Of a DNA stretch of 64,000 nt, positions 20,770 through 31,014 are shown piece by piece (positions within the stretch are counted from its first letter, which is position 1; every line of letters begins with the position of its first letter). The translations under genes were made by a program, and so were the position numbers. A model generated the notes under the pieces. That model was given only the letters and a program-made list of their open reading frames with translations, made no database searches and had not been told where the DNA came from. The DNA lies in assembly GCF_014193425.1 (NCBI RefSeq), contig NZ_JACHZG010000001.1:620001-684000 (forward strand), read 5' to 3'. This stretch comes from Microlunatus antarcticus (GTDB lineage Bacteria; Actinomycetota; Actinomycetes; Propionibacteriales; Propionibacteriaceae).

Positions 20770-22110
20770 ATGAACCCCACGCTCGTCAACGCCCTCGTCG
20801 TCCTCCTCCTGATCCTGATCAGCGGGGTCTTCGTCGCCGCCGAGATGTCCCTCGTCTCGCTGCGCGACAGCCAGATCAAGCAGATGGCCCACCGGGGCCG
20901 CCGTGGCAAGGCCGTCGCCCGGCTGAACGAGAACCCGAACCGGTTCCTGTCCGCCGTGCAGATCGGCGTCACGCTGACCGGCTTCCTGAGCGCGGCCTTC
21001 GGCGGGGCGACGCTCGAGGCCGCGGTCTCGCCGCTCCTGATCCGCTGGTTCGGCTGGAGCGAGCAGGTCTCCTCGACGGTGGCGCTGATCGTCATCACGG
21101 TGCTCATCGCCTACGTCTCGATCGTGCTCGGGGAGCTGACGGCCAAGCGGCTGGCCCTGCAGAGCACCGAGGCGTACGCGATGGCGCTCGCCCCGATCGT
21201 CGACCTGGTGGCCCGGGTGCTCCGGCCGGTCATCTGGCTGCTGGGCGTGTCCACGAACTTCCTGGTGAAGCTGCTCGGCGGCGACCCCGGGGCGGGCCGC
21301 GAGGAGGTCAGCGACGAGGAGATCCGGGCGCTGGTCAGCGGCTCGAGCACCCTGGGCGCGGAGGAGCGCCGGATCGTGGACGACGTCTTCGACGCCGGGG
21401 AGCGCAGCCTGCGCGAGGTGATGCTGCCGCGCACCGAGGTCGACTTCATCTCCGGCGACATGCCGGCGCACAAGGCCGTCCGGGAGCTGCTCCGCTCCCC
21501 GCACTCGCGCTACCCCGTGACGGGGGAGTCGGCTGACGACGTCCTCGGCTTCGTCCACGTGCGCGACCTACTCGACCCCGAGGTCAGCACCCGCAACACC
21601 CGCGTGTCCGACCTCGCCCGCCCGGTGCTGCGGATGCCCGACACGGTGCGCGTCCTGCACGCCCTGTCGGAGATGCGGCGCGACCGCTCGCACCTGGCGA
21701 TCGTGGTCGACGAGTACGGCGGCACCGCCGGCATCGTGACGATGGAGGACCTCGTCGAGGAGCTCGTCGGGGACATCAGCGACGAGTACGACGTCGTCGT
21801 GCCGGAGCGTCCCGGCGTGCGCGGCAACCTCACCGTCGACGGCCTGACGACGCTCGAGGACTTCGCCGACCTGACCGGTCTCGAGCTGGCCGAGGGGCCG
21901 TACGACACGGTCGCCGGCTTCTTCATGGCCCAGCTCGGCCAGCTGCCCGCCCTCGGTGATTCGGCCGTCGCCGACGGGCGCCCGGTCGGGGACGAGGAGG
22001 CCGACCCGGTCAGCCTCTCCCTGCGCGTGAGCGAGCTCGACGGCCGCCGCGCCTCCGCGTTCGTCGTCCACCGCGTCGACGGCAGCGAGCTCACCCCGCC
22101 CCCCGAGTAG
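20770..22110 (+). CDS. CNNM/CorC-type transporter-associated membrane protein
   Basis: This 446-residue protein has an N-terminal DUF21 (CNNM) domain with about four membrane helices (FVAAEMSLVSLRDSQIKQM is typical), paired CBS domains (MLPRTEVDFI, and the IVVDEYGGTAGIVTMEDLVEE segment), and a C-terminal CorC/HlyC domain. Family members are linked to Mg2+/Co2+ efflux rather than haemolysis. It starts at ATG 20770; a candidate -10 (GATATCCT) lies near 20713. A palindromic repeat element follows the gene. Confidence 0.9.
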   Translation: MNPTLVNALVVLLLILISGVFVAAEMSLVSLRDSQIKQMAHRGRRGKAVARLNENPNRFLSAVQIGVTLTGFLSAAFGGATLEAAVSPLLIRWFGWSEQVSSTVALIVITVLIAYVSIVLGELTAKRLALQSTEAYAMALAPIVDLVARVLRPVIWLLGVSTNFLVKLLGGDPGAGREEVSDEEIRALVSGSSTLGAEERRIVDDVFDAGERSLREVMLPRTEVDFISGDMPAHKAVRELLRSPHSRYPVTGESADDVLGFVHVRDLLDPEVSTRNTRVSDLARPVLRMPDTVRVLHALSEMRRDRSHLAIVVDEYGGTAGIVTMEDLVEELVGDISDEYDVVVPERPGVRGNLTVDGLTTLEDFADLTGLELAEGPYDTVAGFFMAQLGQLPALGDSAVADGRPVGDEEADPVSLSLRVSELDGRRASAFVVHRVDGSELTPPPE

Positions 22111-22168
22111 CCCGCGCCCCGAGTTCGCCGCGCTCCGGGTCCGTCGCCCTTGTCCTCGGGTCCGGTCT

Positions 22169-22260
22169 CAGGAGTTTCACGTTCACGTGAAACTCTGCTG
22201 CTCAGCACGGCAGATCTGGTGCGCAAAGCAGGAGTTTTTCACGTAAACGTGAAACTCCTG
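22169..22260. repeat. 92-base palindromic element, copy 1
   Basis: The element has perfect 14-bp terminal inverted repeats (22169-22182 with 22247-22260) and two internal ACGT-centred palindromes. It aligns without gaps over 92 bases with the element at 41822 (about 71 of 92 identical). It lies between two convergent genes. It may act as a bidirectional terminator or be a small non-autonomous mobile (MITE/REP-like) element. Confidence 0.8.
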
Positions 22261-22300
22261 GGGCTCGTGGGATGAGCGGCGGGGCGAGCGGGACGGGCGG

Positions 22301-22813
22301 TCAGAGCTCGATCGCGGGGCTGAGGACCGTACGGCCGGGCGGGTGCAGGGCGAACTTCGCCAGGCCCTTCGGCACCGACTCCAGCACGAACCGACCGTCC
22401 TCGTCCGCGTCGACCTCGAGCGTGGCGCCGTCGAGCAGCAGCTCGACCCGCATCGCGGCGCCCGGCGCGATCCATCCGTCGACACGGACCGTGCCGTCGG
22501 GGGCGTCGGTCAGCGTGACCATCGTGTCGAGCGTCTCGCTCGTGAAGGTGACCGTCCGGACGGACTCCGTCTCGCCGGCCCGTGAGCCCGAGGGGGCCAG
22601 GTCGACGAGCGTCAGCGTCGCGACCTCGGTCTCCAGCGCGTCCAGCGTCAGCGCGAACTCGATCCGGTCGACCAGCCCGTCGGGCACCGGGTCGTGCTGC
22701 TGCCACAGGGCGCCGAGCCGTTCGAGCAGGGCGACGTCCTCGGCCGAGACCGGTTCCGCGGCGGCCGCCAGCTCCTCCGGGGTGGCGCCGCCCCCGGGGG
22801 TGGACGCGTTCAC
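22301..22813 (-). CDS. Sigma-factor-coupled hypothetical protein
   Basis: This 170-residue acidic protein has no membrane segment. The N-terminal half is helical and rich in Ala, Leu and Glu. The second half looks like a small beta-sandwich (short strands such as GTVRVDGWIAPG, VELLLDGATLEVDADEDGRFV, then FALHPPG), similar to carboxypeptidase-regulatory-like folds. Its GTG overlaps the stop of the sigma factor gene by four bases, so it is made with it. It may regulate that sigma factor, but no anti-sigma motif such as the zinc HxxxCxxC is present. Confidence 0.7.
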   Translation of the reverse strand: MNASTPGGGATPEELAAAAEPVSAEDVALLERLGALWQQHDPVPDGLVDRIEFALTLDALETEVATLTLVDLAPSGSRAGETESVRTVTFTSETLDTMVTLTDAPDGTVRVDGWIAPGAAMRVELLLDGATLEVDADEDGRFVLESVPKGLAKFALHPPGRTVLSPAIEL

Positions 22814-23442
22814 GCGGCACCCCACTGCGGGTCGGCCGCGAGCGCGAGCCGCAGCTTGGCCAGGCACCGGCCGCGCGTCGGCCCGATGCTGCCCACCGGC
22901 ATCCCGAGGGCGCGCGCGATCTGGGCGTAGTCCGGCTTCGTCGCGAAGGCGATGACGCGGAGCAGGGTCTGGCAGCGTTCCGGGAGCTGCTGGACGTGGC
23001 GCCAGAGGACGTCGTCGGCCTCGGCCCCGGCCACCTGCTCGCCGACCTCGGGCGCGCCGTCGGTCTCGCTCGCCCGCGTGGTCTCGACGTCCTCGGGCCG
23101 CACCTTGTCCTGGCCACGCGAGACCCGCCACGCCTCCCGCTTGGCCGAGACCACCAGCCACTGCAGGACCGCGTTCGGCTCGAGGATCGTGTCGCCGTGG
23201 CGCACCAGGCTCAGCCAGACCGTCTGCAGCACGTCCTCGGCGGCCGCGGCGTCCAGACGGGTCGCGCGCACGGTGTGCCACAGCAGCGGCGTCAGGGTCC
23301 GGACCAGGTCGCCCATCGCCGAGCCGTCGCCGGCCCGGTAGGCGGCGAACATCCGGCCGGCCCGTACGGCGAGGCTGTCCTCGACCGCACCGCCGGTCAC
23401 CACGACCACGTCCGCACGACAGCCTCCAGCCTTGCGGCTCAC
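22810..23442 (-). CDS. ECF-like RNA polymerase sigma factor
   Basis: This protein has about 210 residues. The region 2 helix is seen as GRMFAAYRAGDGSAMGDLVRT followed by the AAEDVLQTVWLSLVRH segment. Region 4 carries the helix-turn-helix (LPERCQTLLRVIAFATKPDYAQIARALGMPVGSIGPTRGRCL). GTG 23442 follows GAGGAG by three bases. GTG codons a little downstream and an open frame up to 23610 make the start uncertain. It is co-translated with the following acidic protein, suggesting a sigma/partner pair. Confidence 0.85.
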   Translation of the reverse strand: MSRKAGGCRADVVVVTGGAVEDSLAVRAGRMFAAYRAGDGSAMGDLVRTLTPLLWHTVRATRLDAAAAEDVLQTVWLSLVRHGDTILEPNAVLQWLVVSAKREAWRVSRGQDKVRPEDVETTRASETDGAPEVGEQVAGAEADDVLWRHVQQLPERCQTLLRVIAFATKPDYAQIARALGMPVGSIGPTRGRCLAKLRLALAADPQWGAA

Positions 23443-23540
23443 GGGCTCCTCGAGCCCGACGGCCCCGACCTGTCCTGATTCATACCGCAGCAGAGGCGCG
23501 AGCAACAGTCCCTGATACGTGCCTTCTGTCTCCGCTCCGC

Positions 23541-23650
23541 TCCGACGCGGCCCAGGCTCTGACCCGATGCCTTCCTCGTCGATCGTGACGACGGAAGAAC
23601 GTGTCGTCACGCTCTCCTCGTCCAGGCACCGGCGCCTGGTCCGGCGGCGG
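23541..23650. repeat. Dispersed direct repeat, copy A
   Basis: These about 110 bases align without gaps to 27234-27343 in the same orientation (about 86 of 110 identical). The best conserved part holds a 9-bp inverted repeat, CGTGACGAC (23584-23592) with GTCGTCACG (23603-23611). The copy lies between the antiporter stop and the sigma factor start. With copy B it brackets the antiporter and the mutase large-subunit gene. Confidence 0.75.
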
Positions 23651-23682
23651 TCGTCTTCAGGCGCTCGTGCGCGCGGTCCCTC

Positions 23683-25593
23683 TCACCCCAACCGCTCGTC
23701 GACGTAGCACCAACGCCAGTCCTCGCCGGGCTCGAAGCTGCGCATGACCTTGTGCTTCTCGGCGTGGAAGTGCTTGTCGGCGTGGCGGCCGACGGAGGAG
23801 TCGCAGCAGCCGACGTTGCCGCAGGCCAGGCAGATCCGCAGGTGCACGGGGGTGGTGCCCTCGCGGACGCAGTCCAGGCAGCGCCCGTCACCGATGGGCT
23901 CGACCTCGGTCGGGGCGTCCTCGAGGTGCTGGCACGGACCGATGGGGTCGACCGGCGTCCGGACCTCGTCGTCGGCCTCGTCGATCTCGTCGGCGCGCTC
24001 GCCGGAGATCGTCAGCATCGACTCTTCGATGTCGAACGAGTCGAGGACCTCCTCGACGACCTCGTGGTCGACCGTGCCGTTGGACCGCACCTTGAGGACG
24101 GCGTCGCGCTGGACCTGGAGGGTCTGCAGCCGCAGCCGGCGGTAGGCCTCGGCCGGCGTCTCGCGGTTGCTGTGGTCGCCGAGGCGCTCCCAGAGCCGCT
24201 CGGGCCCGGCGTTGAGACGGTCCCGGACGCGGGTCACGACCTCGGGGTTGTCGGCGGACCCGCTGAGGTCTTCGAGCGCCTTGAGGGCCGCGGTGGTCGA
24301 GGTGGTGAGCACGGTCGCGGCCTGGAGCGCGTCGGAGCGTGCGTCGGGCCCCCGCAGGCGGAGCTTGCGGACCAGCGGCGGCAGGGTCAGGCCCTGGAGC
24401 AGCAGCGTGCTGAAGGTGACGACCATCGCCGCGAAGATCAGCACCGGGCGGATCTCGTGGGTGAACTCGTTGTCCGGGATCAGCAGCACCGCGGCCAGCG
24501 TGACGACGCCGCGCAGGCCGGCCCAGCCGACCACGAGCGTGGCCTGCCACGGGACCTTCACCTCGTCGTCGTCGTTGTCGCGACGGCGTCGGAAGAGCGA
24601 GATCCGCATGAGGAACACCCAGGCCATGCGCAGCACGACGACCGTGGCCAGGACGGCGAGGCAGAAGCCGGCGATCTGGCCGCCCGACAGCGGCGAGGCG
24701 CCAAGGGCGAGGACGGTACGGCGGGCCTGGAGCCCGATCAGCAGGAACACGGTGTTCTCGAGCAGGAACTGGATCGTGCCCCAGTTGACGCGCTCGTTCA
24801 GCCGGCTCTGACCGCTCTGGATGATCTGCGACTTGTGCCCGAGCAGCAGCCCGGCGGTGACGACGGCGATGACACCGGAGCCGTGGGACTCGTGGTAGCC
24901 GAGCTCCTCCGCGGGCAGGTAGGCGGCGAACGGGACCATGAAGGAGATCGCGGTGTCGTAGACCGGCCGGCGCACCCGCACCCGGATCAGCGCCGCCAGC
25001 AGGCCGACGGCCAGGCCCACGGCGACGCCGCCCACGAGGGCGATGAGGAAGCCGAGACCCGCGTCGGCGATCGAGAACGTGCCGCCGATGGCGGCGATGG
25101 CCACCCGCAGGCAGGTGATGGCGGTCGCGTCGTTGACCAGCGACTCGCCCTCGAGGATCGTCACCACGCGCCGGGGCAGGCCGACGCTGCGGGCGATCGA
25201 GGTGGCGGCGACAGCGTCCGGCGGTGCGACGACCGCGCCCAGGGCCAGCGCGATCGGAAAGCTCACGGGCAGCAGCCACCAGGTGACCAGACCGACCCCG
25301 AGGGCGGTGATGACCACGAGCAGGACCGACAGGTACGCGATCGGGCGCAGGTTGTGCCGGAAGTCGATGATCGAGGTCCGGATCGCCGCCGAGTAGAGCA
25401 GCGGCGGCAGGAAGCCGAGGAGCACGACCTCGCTGGTCAGCACCGGCTCGTCGATGAACGGGATGTACGACGCGCCCACCCCGACGAGGAGCAGCAGGAG
25501 CGGCGCGGAGAAGCGCAGCCGGTCGGCCAGGCCGCTGACCGCGACCACCACGGCCGCGATCCCGAGCACCTCCAGAGCGATCTCCACGGGCAC
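23683..25593 (-). CDS. Na+/H+ antiporter (CPA1) with C-terminal UBP-type zinc finger
   Basis: This 636-residue protein has about twelve membrane helices with CPA1 antiporter signatures (GAVVAPPDAVAATSI near 120-135, and the LEGESLVNDATA segment), then a cytoplasmic helical region. The last about 85 residues form a Cys/His-rich ZnF-UBP domain: CQHL, CLDC, CLACGNVGCC, and spaced His in GRHADKHFHAEKH. It exchanges Na+ or K+ for protons across the membrane. The zinc finger family binds ubiquitin C-termini in eukaryotes; its bacterial ligand is unknown. The start is GTG 25593, directly before the first helix. Confidence 0.9.
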   Translation of the reverse strand: MPVEIALEVLGIAAVVVAVSGLADRLRFSAPLLLLLVGVGASYIPFIDEPVLTSEVVLLGFLPPLLYSAAIRTSIIDFRHNLRPIAYLSVLLVVITALGVGLVTWWLLPVSFPIALALGAVVAPPDAVAATSIARSVGLPRRVVTILEGESLVNDATAITCLRVAIAAIGGTFSIADAGLGFLIALVGGVAVGLAVGLLAALIRVRVRRPVYDTAISFMVPFAAYLPAEELGYHESHGSGVIAVVTAGLLLGHKSQIIQSGQSRLNERVNWGTIQFLLENTVFLLIGLQARRTVLALGASPLSGGQIAGFCLAVLATVVVLRMAWVFLMRISLFRRRRDNDDDEVKVPWQATLVVGWAGLRGVVTLAAVLLIPDNEFTHEIRPVLIFAAMVVTFSTLLLQGLTLPPLVRKLRLRGPDARSDALQAATVLTTSTTAALKALEDLSGSADNPEVVTRVRDRLNAGPERLWERLGDHSNRETPAEAYRRLRLQTLQVQRDAVLKVRSNGTVDHEVVEEVLDSFDIEESMLTISGERADEIDEADDEVRTPVDPIGPCQHLEDAPTEVEPIGDGRCLDCVREGTTPVHLRICLACGNVGCCDSSVGRHADKHFHAEKHKVMRSFEPGEDWRWCYVDERLG

Positions 25594-25633
25594 ATGCTGT
25601 CAGGGGGACCAAGGGCGGTGGGACCATCGAGGG

Positions 25634-27214
<1,581 letters not shown>

Positions 27215-27233
27215 GTCTTCTGTCCTCGCCCGC

Positions 27234-27343
27234 TCGGACGCGGATCGCGCTCTGACCCGACGCTTTCGTCGTCGCGCGTGACGACGGAGAGACGTGTCGT
27301 CACGCGCTCCTCCTCAACGCGTCGGCGCGCGATCCGGCGCGGG
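27234..27343. repeat. Dispersed direct repeat, copy B
   Basis: This is the partner of the copy at 23541-23650 at a constant offset of 3693 bases. The hairpin arms CGTGACGAC (27277-27285) and GTCGTCACG (27296-27304) are fully conserved. It lies between convergent genes (the mutase and the siderophore-interacting protein), so it may serve as a terminator or be a mobile remnant. Confidence 0.75.
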
Positions 27344-27417
27344 TCAGGTCGTGACCGGCGCCCCTTCCCTGTACCCGGGAGCGCGGGACGGGTATGCCGC
27401 GCGACCGGGCGGGGCGC

Positions 27418-28311
27418 CTACAGACCCACCCGCTCCAGGGCCTCGTCGTACAGCTCCAGCGCGTCCTCGCTCGTCGCGCCGGCGGCGACGGCCTCGGTGT
27501 AGACGGCCTCCAGCGTCGGGGCCACCTCGGCGTAGCGGGCGTCCCAGCGCTCGGAGTCGAGGCGCCAGTAGCCGAGGAGGGTGCAGCGCGCCACCGGCAT
27601 CCCGCGCTCGTGGCGCAGGTGCTTGCGGACGGCGCGCGAGGCGCTCGCCTCGGCGGCGAACCAGACGTAGCCCGGGGCGTCCGGCGTCACGAGCCGGGCC
27701 ACCGTCTCGGCCAGCCGGCTCGGGCCGGAGTCGTTCCCGGAACCCTCCAGCCACGTCCACGTCACGTCCCCGGCGGTCGGGACCTCGATCCGGTCCGCCG
27801 CCTCCGGCACCTCGGCCAGGACGTACGCCCGGGTGCCGGCCGGCAGCTCCTCGACGGCCCGCGCCAGGGCAGGCAGCCCGGCCAGGTCGGCGACCAGCAG
27901 CTGCCAGGTCGCGTCGGCCGGCGGCCGGTACCAGCCCATCGCCTCGGTCAGGTAGATCACGTCGCCCGGCTCCGCCTTCTGGGCCCAGGTCGAGGCGATG
28001 CCGCCCTCGTGGACGACGAAGTCGACCCACATCCGCCCGGTGTCGGCGTCCCAGCGCCGGACCGTGTAGCTGCGCATCGGCGGCTGGTCGTCGGGGTCGG
28101 GGTAGTCCTGCGTCCCGTCCGGCATCGTGACCGGGCGGGCGACCTCGCGCGACCCGGGGGCGGGCAGGACGAGGACCAGGCGCTCGTCGGGCACGCCGCT
28201 GGACTCCCACGTCCGCAGGCCGTCACCGCCCAGCTCGACGCGGACCAGGTGCGGGGTGAGCCGGCGCGTGGCGAGCACCTCCGCGCGGTGGTAGACGTCG
28301 TAGTAGCCCAC
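27418..28311 (-). CDS. Siderophore-interacting protein, FAD-dependent ferric reductase
   Basis: This 297-residue protein of the SIP/ViuB family releases iron from ferric siderophores by reduction in the cytoplasm. It shows the FAD-binding beta-barrel (PMRSYTVRRWD, then VDFVVHEGGIASTWA near 98-112) and the C-terminal NAD(P)H-binding SIP domain (WFAAEASASRAVRKHLRHERG and LGYWR). GTG 28311 has AGGAG five bases upstream. An IdeR-type iron box lies 50 bases upstream, so expression should rise when iron is low. Confidence 0.92.
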   Translation of the reverse strand: MGYYDVYHRAEVLATRRLTPHLVRVELGGDGLRTWESSGVPDERLVLVLPAPGSREVARPVTMPDGTQDYPDPDDQPPMRSYTVRRWDADTGRMWVDFVVHEGGIASTWAQKAEPGDVIYLTEAMGWYRPPADATWQLLVADLAGLPALARAVEELPAGTRAYVLAEVPEAADRIEVPTAGDVTWTWLEGSGNDSGPSRLAETVARLVTPDAPGYVWFAAEASASRAVRKHLRHERGMPVARCTLLGYWRLDSERWDARYAEVAPTLEAVYTEAVAAGATSEDALELYDEALERVGL

Positions 28312-28360
28312 GGTGCTCCTGCTCCTCGGGGGACCGGTGGCGCGGTCGCCGCCGGTCGAG

Positions 28361-28379
28361 TTAGGAGAGCCTAACCTTG
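28361..28379. promoter_or_regulatory. IdeR/DtxR-type iron box
   Basis: TTAGGAGAGCCTAACCTTG matches the 19-base IdeR/DmdR consensus (TTAGGTTAGGCTAACCTAA) at 14 positions. It sits about 50 bases upstream of the siderophore-interacting protein start, where iron-loaded IdeR would block transcription. The divergent M20 amidohydrolase starts about 97 bases to the other side and could be affected, though that is less likely. Confidence 0.8.
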
Positions 28380-28475
28380 CGAACGGTCCCGGTCCACGGA
28401 CCGGCGGTTCCCGTCTGGTTACGGGTCGTCCCAACTCACCCGCGGCCCGGACGGCGCGTGACAGACTGCACGGCG

Positions 28476-29726
28476 ATGTCTGCTCCCGTCGACGACCATG
28501 TGCGCCGTGCCCGGATCGTCGCCGAGGTCGACGCCCTGCACGAGCGGCTGATCGCCATCCGCCGTGACCTCCACGCCCACCCCGAGGTCGGCAACGCCGA
28601 GCACCGCACCACCGCGCGGGTGGTGGAGGTCCTCGAGTCCGTGGGTCTGGTCGCCAAGATCCTGCCGATCGGCACCGGCGCGTGGTGCGACGTGCTCCCG
28701 TACGGCTACGACGAGAGCGAGGGGCTGGTCGGGCTGCGCGCCGACCTCGACGCCCTCCCGATCCCCGACGGCAGCGCCGTCGACTTCGCCTCCAAGGTGC
28801 CCGGCGTCGCCCACGCCTGCGGGCACGACGTCCACACGACGATCGTCCTCGGCGTCGGGATGGTGCTGGCCCGGCTGCGCGAGGAGGGCCTGCTGACCCG
28901 CGGCGTACGGCTGATCTTCCAGCCGGCCGAGGAGACGAGCCCCGGCGGCGCGGTCGACGCGATCGACGGCGGCGTCCTCACCGACGTCACCGAGGTCTAC
29001 GCGCTCCACTGCGACCCGCGGACGGACGCCGGCCAGATCGCCCTCAAGGTCGGCCCGGTCACCTCGGCGGTCAGCCAGATCGGCGTCACGCTCAACGGCA
29101 CCGGCGGCCACACCTCACGCCCGCACCTCACGCAGGACGTCGTCGCCGCCCTCGGCGTGCTCGTCACGCAGCTGCAGCTGGTCTTCGCGCGCCGGGTCGA
29201 CCCGCGCAGCGGCGTCTCGATGATGTGGGGCAAGGTCACCGCCGGCTCGGCCCCCAACGCGATCCCCAGCAGCGGCCAGGCCCTCGGGACGCTCCGGGCG
29301 CTGGACCTCCCGGGCTGGGAGCAGGCCAAGGCGCTGCTGCCCGAGCTGGTGGGCCAGCTCGTCGCCCCGTTCGGCGTCGAGGCCCGCGTCGCGATCAACG
29401 AGGGCACGCCGCCCGCCGTGAACGCGCAGTCCGGCGTCGACCGGCTGGCCGCCGCCGGCGAGGCGATGCTCGGCCCGGACGGCGTCACCGCGACCGAGCA
29501 GTCGCTCGGGGGCGAGGACTTCAGCTGGATGCTCCTGCAGGTGCCCGGCGCCATGGCCCGCCTCGGTGTGCGCACCGCCGGGAGCGCCACCTGGCCCGAC
29601 ATCCACCACCCGAGCTTCCGCGTCGACGAGAGCTGCATCGCCGTCGGGGTCAAGGTGCTGGCCGACCTGGCCAGCAGCCACGGCGTCGAGGCCACGCCCA
29701 CGCCCCTGGTGCCGCCCGCGTCGTGA
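28476..29726 (+). CDS. M20 family amidohydrolase (AmiA/HipO-like)
   Basis: This 416-residue metal-dependent amidohydrolase has the M20D pattern: RRDLHAHPEVGNAEHRT near 28-44, RADLDALP near 89-96, the metal-binding ACGHDVHTT near 112-120, FQPAEETSPGGA, and a small dimerisation domain (GTGGHTSRPHLTQD). Relatives hydrolyse N-acyl amino acids or similar amides. Homologues lie next to nucleoside salvage genes in other actinobacteria, as here, where the BMP nucleoside operon follows. The exact substrate is unknown. Confidence 0.88.
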   Translation: MSAPVDDHVRRARIVAEVDALHERLIAIRRDLHAHPEVGNAEHRTTARVVEVLESVGLVAKILPIGTGAWCDVLPYGYDESEGLVGLRADLDALPIPDGSAVDFASKVPGVAHACGHDVHTTIVLGVGMVLARLREEGLLTRGVRLIFQPAEETSPGGAVDAIDGGVLTDVTEVYALHCDPRTDAGQIALKVGPVTSAVSQIGVTLNGTGGHTSRPHLTQDVVAALGVLVTQLQLVFARRVDPRSGVSMMWGKVTAGSAPNAIPSSGQALGTLRALDLPGWEQAKALLPELVGQLVAPFGVEARVAINEGTPPAVNAQSGVDRLAAAGEAMLGPDGVTATEQSLGGEDFSWMLLQVPGAMARLGVRTAGSATWPDIHHPSFRVDESCIAVGVKVLADLASSHGVEATPTPLVPPAS

Positions 29727-29772
29727 CCGGATGGTGACCCTCACGGTTCGAGGTCGGGGGGTCGCGAGCCGC

Positions 29773-29778
29773 TAGAGT
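29773..29778 (+). promoter_or_regulatory. Candidate -10 box for the nucleoside operon
   Basis: TAGAGT within GCTAGAGTG lies about 117 bases before the BMP lipoprotein start, in the 168-base gap after the amidohydrolase. It resembles an actinobacterial -10 hexamer. No convincing -35 was identified, so this is a tentative call. Confidence 0.35.
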
Positions 29779-29894
29779 GCTCTTCGCCGGGGGTCGACCC
29801 TGGTGACGCGAGGTTTCCTCGCCGTGGCCACTGCCGGCCGCATGATCTCTTGACCGAGCGCCCGCACGCAGCACCCGAACGAGGAGACCCACCC

Positions 29895-31013
29895 GTGAAG
29901 AAGACCCTGACCCTGGTGGGCGTGCTGGCGACGTCCGCCGCCCTGGCCCTGTCCGGCTGCGCGCAGGCCCCCGGCACCGATCCGGGCGCCTCGGCCGCGC
30001 CGAGCGGTGCGGCCTCGTCCGGCGGGACCGACGCCGCGGGCTTCAAGGCCTGCATGGTGTCCGACTCGGGCGGCTTCGACGACAAGTCGTTCAACCAGAC
30101 CGCGTACAAGGGCCTCACCGACGCAAAGACCATGCTCGGCATCGAGACCGGCCAGGTCGAGTCGAACGCCGCCGCCGACTACGCCAAGAACGTCCAGTCG
30201 ATGGTCGACGCGAAGTGCAACATCATCGTCACCGTCGGCTTCGCGCTGAGCGACGACACCCTGGCCTCCGCCAAGGCCAACCCGAGCATCAAGTACGCGA
30301 TCGTCGACAACAACGACCCGACGACCTACCCGGCCGCCACGAACCTCAAGCCGCTGGTCTTCAACACCGCGCAGTCCAGCTTCCTCGCCGGCTACCTCGC
30401 CGCGGGCATGAGCCAGACCAAGAAGGTCGCCACCTTCGGCGGGCAGAAGTTCCCGACCGTCACGATCTTCATGGACGGCTTCGCCCAGGGCGTGGAGTAC
30501 TACAACACCCAGAAGAAGGCCGACGTCCAGGTCCTCGGCTGGGACTCGGCCAAGCAGGACGGCCAGTTCGTCGGCAGCTTCGAGGACCAGAAGGGCGGCC
30601 AGCGCGTCGCCCAGGGCCTCATCAGCCAGGGGGCCGACATCGTCCTCCCGGTCGCGGGTCCCGCGGGCCTCGGCGCCCTCCAGGCCACCAAGGCCAGCGG
30701 CGGCAAGGCCAACGCGATCTGGGTCGACACCGACGGCTGCGTGAGCGCCGAGACCTACTGCTCGAGCATCATCACGAGCGTCACCAAGGGCCTCGACGTC
30801 TCGGTCACCGACGCGATCAAGGCGGCCAAGGACGGCTCGTTCGACAACAAGCCGTACGTCGGCACGCTGGAGAACGACGGGACCGGCCTCGCACCGTACC
30901 ACGACTTCGACGCCAAGGTCCCGGCCGAGCTGAAGACCGAGGTCGACGCCCTCAAGGCCGACATCGTCGCGGGCAAGATCACCATCGAGTCCAAGTCGCA
31001 GCCCACCTCCTGA
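29895..31013 (+). CDS. BMP-family nucleoside-binding lipoprotein
   Basis: This 372-residue solute-binding protein has a lipoprotein signal (MKKTLTLVGVLATSA, then lipobox LSGC near 19-22). The mature domain is a BMP/PnrA-like fold with the GGFDDKSFNQTAYKG motif typical of purine nucleoside binders and an internal VNAIWVDTDG-type segment. It delivers nucleosides to the ABC transporter encoded immediately downstream. GTG 29895 follows GAGGAG by nine bases. Confidence 0.93.
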   Translation: MKKTLTLVGVLATSAALALSGCAQAPGTDPGASAAPSGAASSGGTDAAGFKACMVSDSGGFDDKSFNQTAYKGLTDAKTMLGIETGQVESNAAADYAKNVQSMVDAKCNIIVTVGFALSDDTLASAKANPSIKYAIVDNNDPTTYPAATNLKPLVFNTAQSSFLAGYLAAGMSQTKKVATFGGQKFPTVTIFMDGFAQGVEYYNTQKKADVQVLGWDSAKQDGQFVGSFEDQKGGQRVAQGLISQGADIVLPVAGPAGLGALQATKASGGKANAIWVDTDGCVSAETYCSSIITSVTKGLDVSVTDAIKAAKDGSFDNKPYVGTLENDGTGLAPYHDFDAKVPAELKTEVDALKADIVAGKITIESKSQPTS

Positions 31014-31014
31014 G

